From JBGPJM01 sp041485385 (lineage in GTDB: Bacteria; Planctomycetota; Phycisphaerae; Phycisphaerales; UBA1924), in contig JBGPJM010000275.1 of NCBI GenBank assembly GCA_041485385.1, positions 1 through 5,488 of the forward strand: a stretch of DNA of 5,488 bases, written 5' to 3'. The notes under the pieces are model-generated. The model saw only the letters and a program-made list of their open reading frames with translations. It did not search any database and was not told the DNA's origin. A program made the translations under genes and the position numbers. Position 1 is the first letter of the stretch, and every line of letters begins with the position of its first letter. Shown here piece after piece: positions 4,623 through 5,488 of this stretch.

Positions 4623-5488
4623 ATGCCCGAAGCGCACGAGCACAACGAGGAGTCCCACGGCGGCGGCGGCCATGGTGGCGGCGGCGGCCGTGGTGGCGGT
4701 GGCCACGGGGGACACGGCCCTGGCGGGGGCGGATCCCACGAGGAGCACGAGGGTGCGCCAGAGTGGCTGATCTCCTTCGCCGACAACGTCGCGCTCATGA
4801 TGGGCTTCTTCGTGATCCTCCTGGCCATGAACATGGCCAAGCCCAGCTCCGGCGGCATCGGCGGAGAGGGCAAGTATCCCAGCAACGAGGAGACGCCGCA
4901 GATCCAGGACTTTGTCATCGCCATGCGCAAGGCCTTCGGCAACCCGGTGGACCTCGCCTCCAACGACCCCAAGGACGCGACGCTGCGGGCCCGCATGCGC
5001 CAGAAGCTCAGCCAGGGCGATTCCTCGGACACCGCGCCCGACGGTGAGAAGCACGATGTGCAGGCCCCGCGGACCAGCGACTACGTCGCGCCGGTGGGCG
5101 TCGTTCCGTTCGACGCGGACGGCGCCTCGGTCTCGCCGGCCGGGAAGAAGACCGCCGCGCAGGTCGCCGAGCAGCTCCGCGGCACGCGCACGGTGACGGA
5201 GGTCCGGGGGTACGTGAGCACGGCCGAGGCGTTCCGCGACCCGGACCGGGGGATGGGACTGGCGCATCAGCGGGCGATGGCGGTGGCGCACATCCTGATC
5301 GAGAGCGGGATGAGGTGGGGGCAGTTGCGGGTGGTCGCGTGCGCCGACAACGACCCGATCCAGCGCCGGGCCGAGAACGCGTCGCAGCACAAGACCAACC
5401 AACGCGTGGAGATTATCGTGACGCAGGAGACGATGCCGGCCGACCAGTTCAACGCGGGCACGCCGGGTCCGCCGGCGCCGGGGGGGCA
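4623..5488 (+). CDS. motB: Flagellar motor stator protein MotB (3' end outside window)
   Basis: MotB pairs with MotA and anchors the stator to peptidoglycan. The 288 visible residues begin with an unusual Gly/His-rich cytoplasmic tail (about 12-42). Next is the signature EWLISFADNVALMMGFF, where D54 is the ion-binding Asp (E. coli D32) at the start of the single membrane helix (~52-71). After a periplasmic linker comes an OmpA-like domain from ~154: GVVPFDADG (159-167), LAHQRA with R217 kept, and NQRVEIIV (259-266). The GHTD motif expected near 196 is replaced by GYVST (196-200). The tail turns Pro/Gly-rich and leaves the window without a stop. ATG 4623 is chosen, but in-frame GTGs at 4608 and 4611 are alternatives; no Shine-Dalgarno decides between them. 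It lies 30 bp after motA and is presumably co-transcribed. Confidence 0.93.
   Translation, partial: MPEAHEHNEESHGGGGHGGGGGRGGGGHGGHGPGGGGSHEEHEGAPEWLISFADNVALMMGFFVILLAMNMAKPSSGGIGGEGKYPSNEETPQIQDFVIAMRKAFGNPVDLASNDPKDATLRARMRQKLSQGDSSDTAPDGEKHDVQAPRTSDYVAPVGVVPFDADGASVSPAGKKTAAQVAEQLRGTRTVTEVRGYVSTAEAFRDPDRGMGLAHQRAMAVAHILIESGMRWGQLRVVACADNDPIQRRAENASQHKTNQRVEIIVTQETMPADQFNAGTPGPPAPGG

Noticed and set aside
3423..5402. Minus-strand 659-codon open frame antisense to motA and motB
   Set aside because: It is a shadow of the stator genes with His/Arg-rich, low-complexity composition. MotA and MotB on the plus strand are unmistakable.

Overview
This GC-rich window looks like a stretch of bacterial chromosome from a flagellated bacterium. 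The dialect of the DnaE, aminotransferase and MotB proteins, together with high GC and mostly weak Shine-Dalgarno sites, suggests Planctomycetota, perhaps Phycisphaerae. That placement is recalled family style, not a search result, and is tentative.

Layout, left to right. The first ~1.6 kb holds the 5' part of dnaE, the DNA polymerase III alpha subunit, on the minus strand. It starts at a GTG at 1598 and runs leftwards through the PHP domain to the first two catalytic aspartates. It is then interrupted by a perfect 97-bp inverted repeat (1-97 against 148-244) in which the same dnaE sequence reappears on the plus strand. The turn-around point is an 11-nt inverted pair, and both copies read as sensible dnaE up to it. 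This is what a fold-back (snap-back) chimera at a contig end would look like. A real genomic palindrome is possible but less likely.

A small predicted membrane protein (1740-2030, plus) diverges from dnaE. After it lies a gene-free stretch (2031-2581) with several unrelated kinds of repeat: a 21-bp-phased direct-repeat array, a 10-bp tandem repeat that runs into a long hairpin, a bulged REP-like hairpin and a short AGGCATCG tandem. A complete class IV PLP-dependent aminotransferase/lyase gene follows on the minus strand (2582-3487). Its canonical cofactor-contacting Glu appears to be replaced by Gly.

A gene-poor 320-bp divergent spacer leads to motA (TTG start, 3810-4592) and motB (from 4623, running off the right edge). 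These form a flagellar stator operon. The MotA charged and proline residues and the MotB proton-binding Asp are present. MotB has an unusual Gly/His-rich cytoplasmic N-terminus and a divergent OmpA-like domain.

I see no CRISPR array, transposase, tRNA or rRNA, and no convincing new multi-gene system. The items most worth a second look are the dnaE fold-back, the repeat-dense intergenic region, the aminotransferase Glu-to-Gly change and the MotB domain departures.
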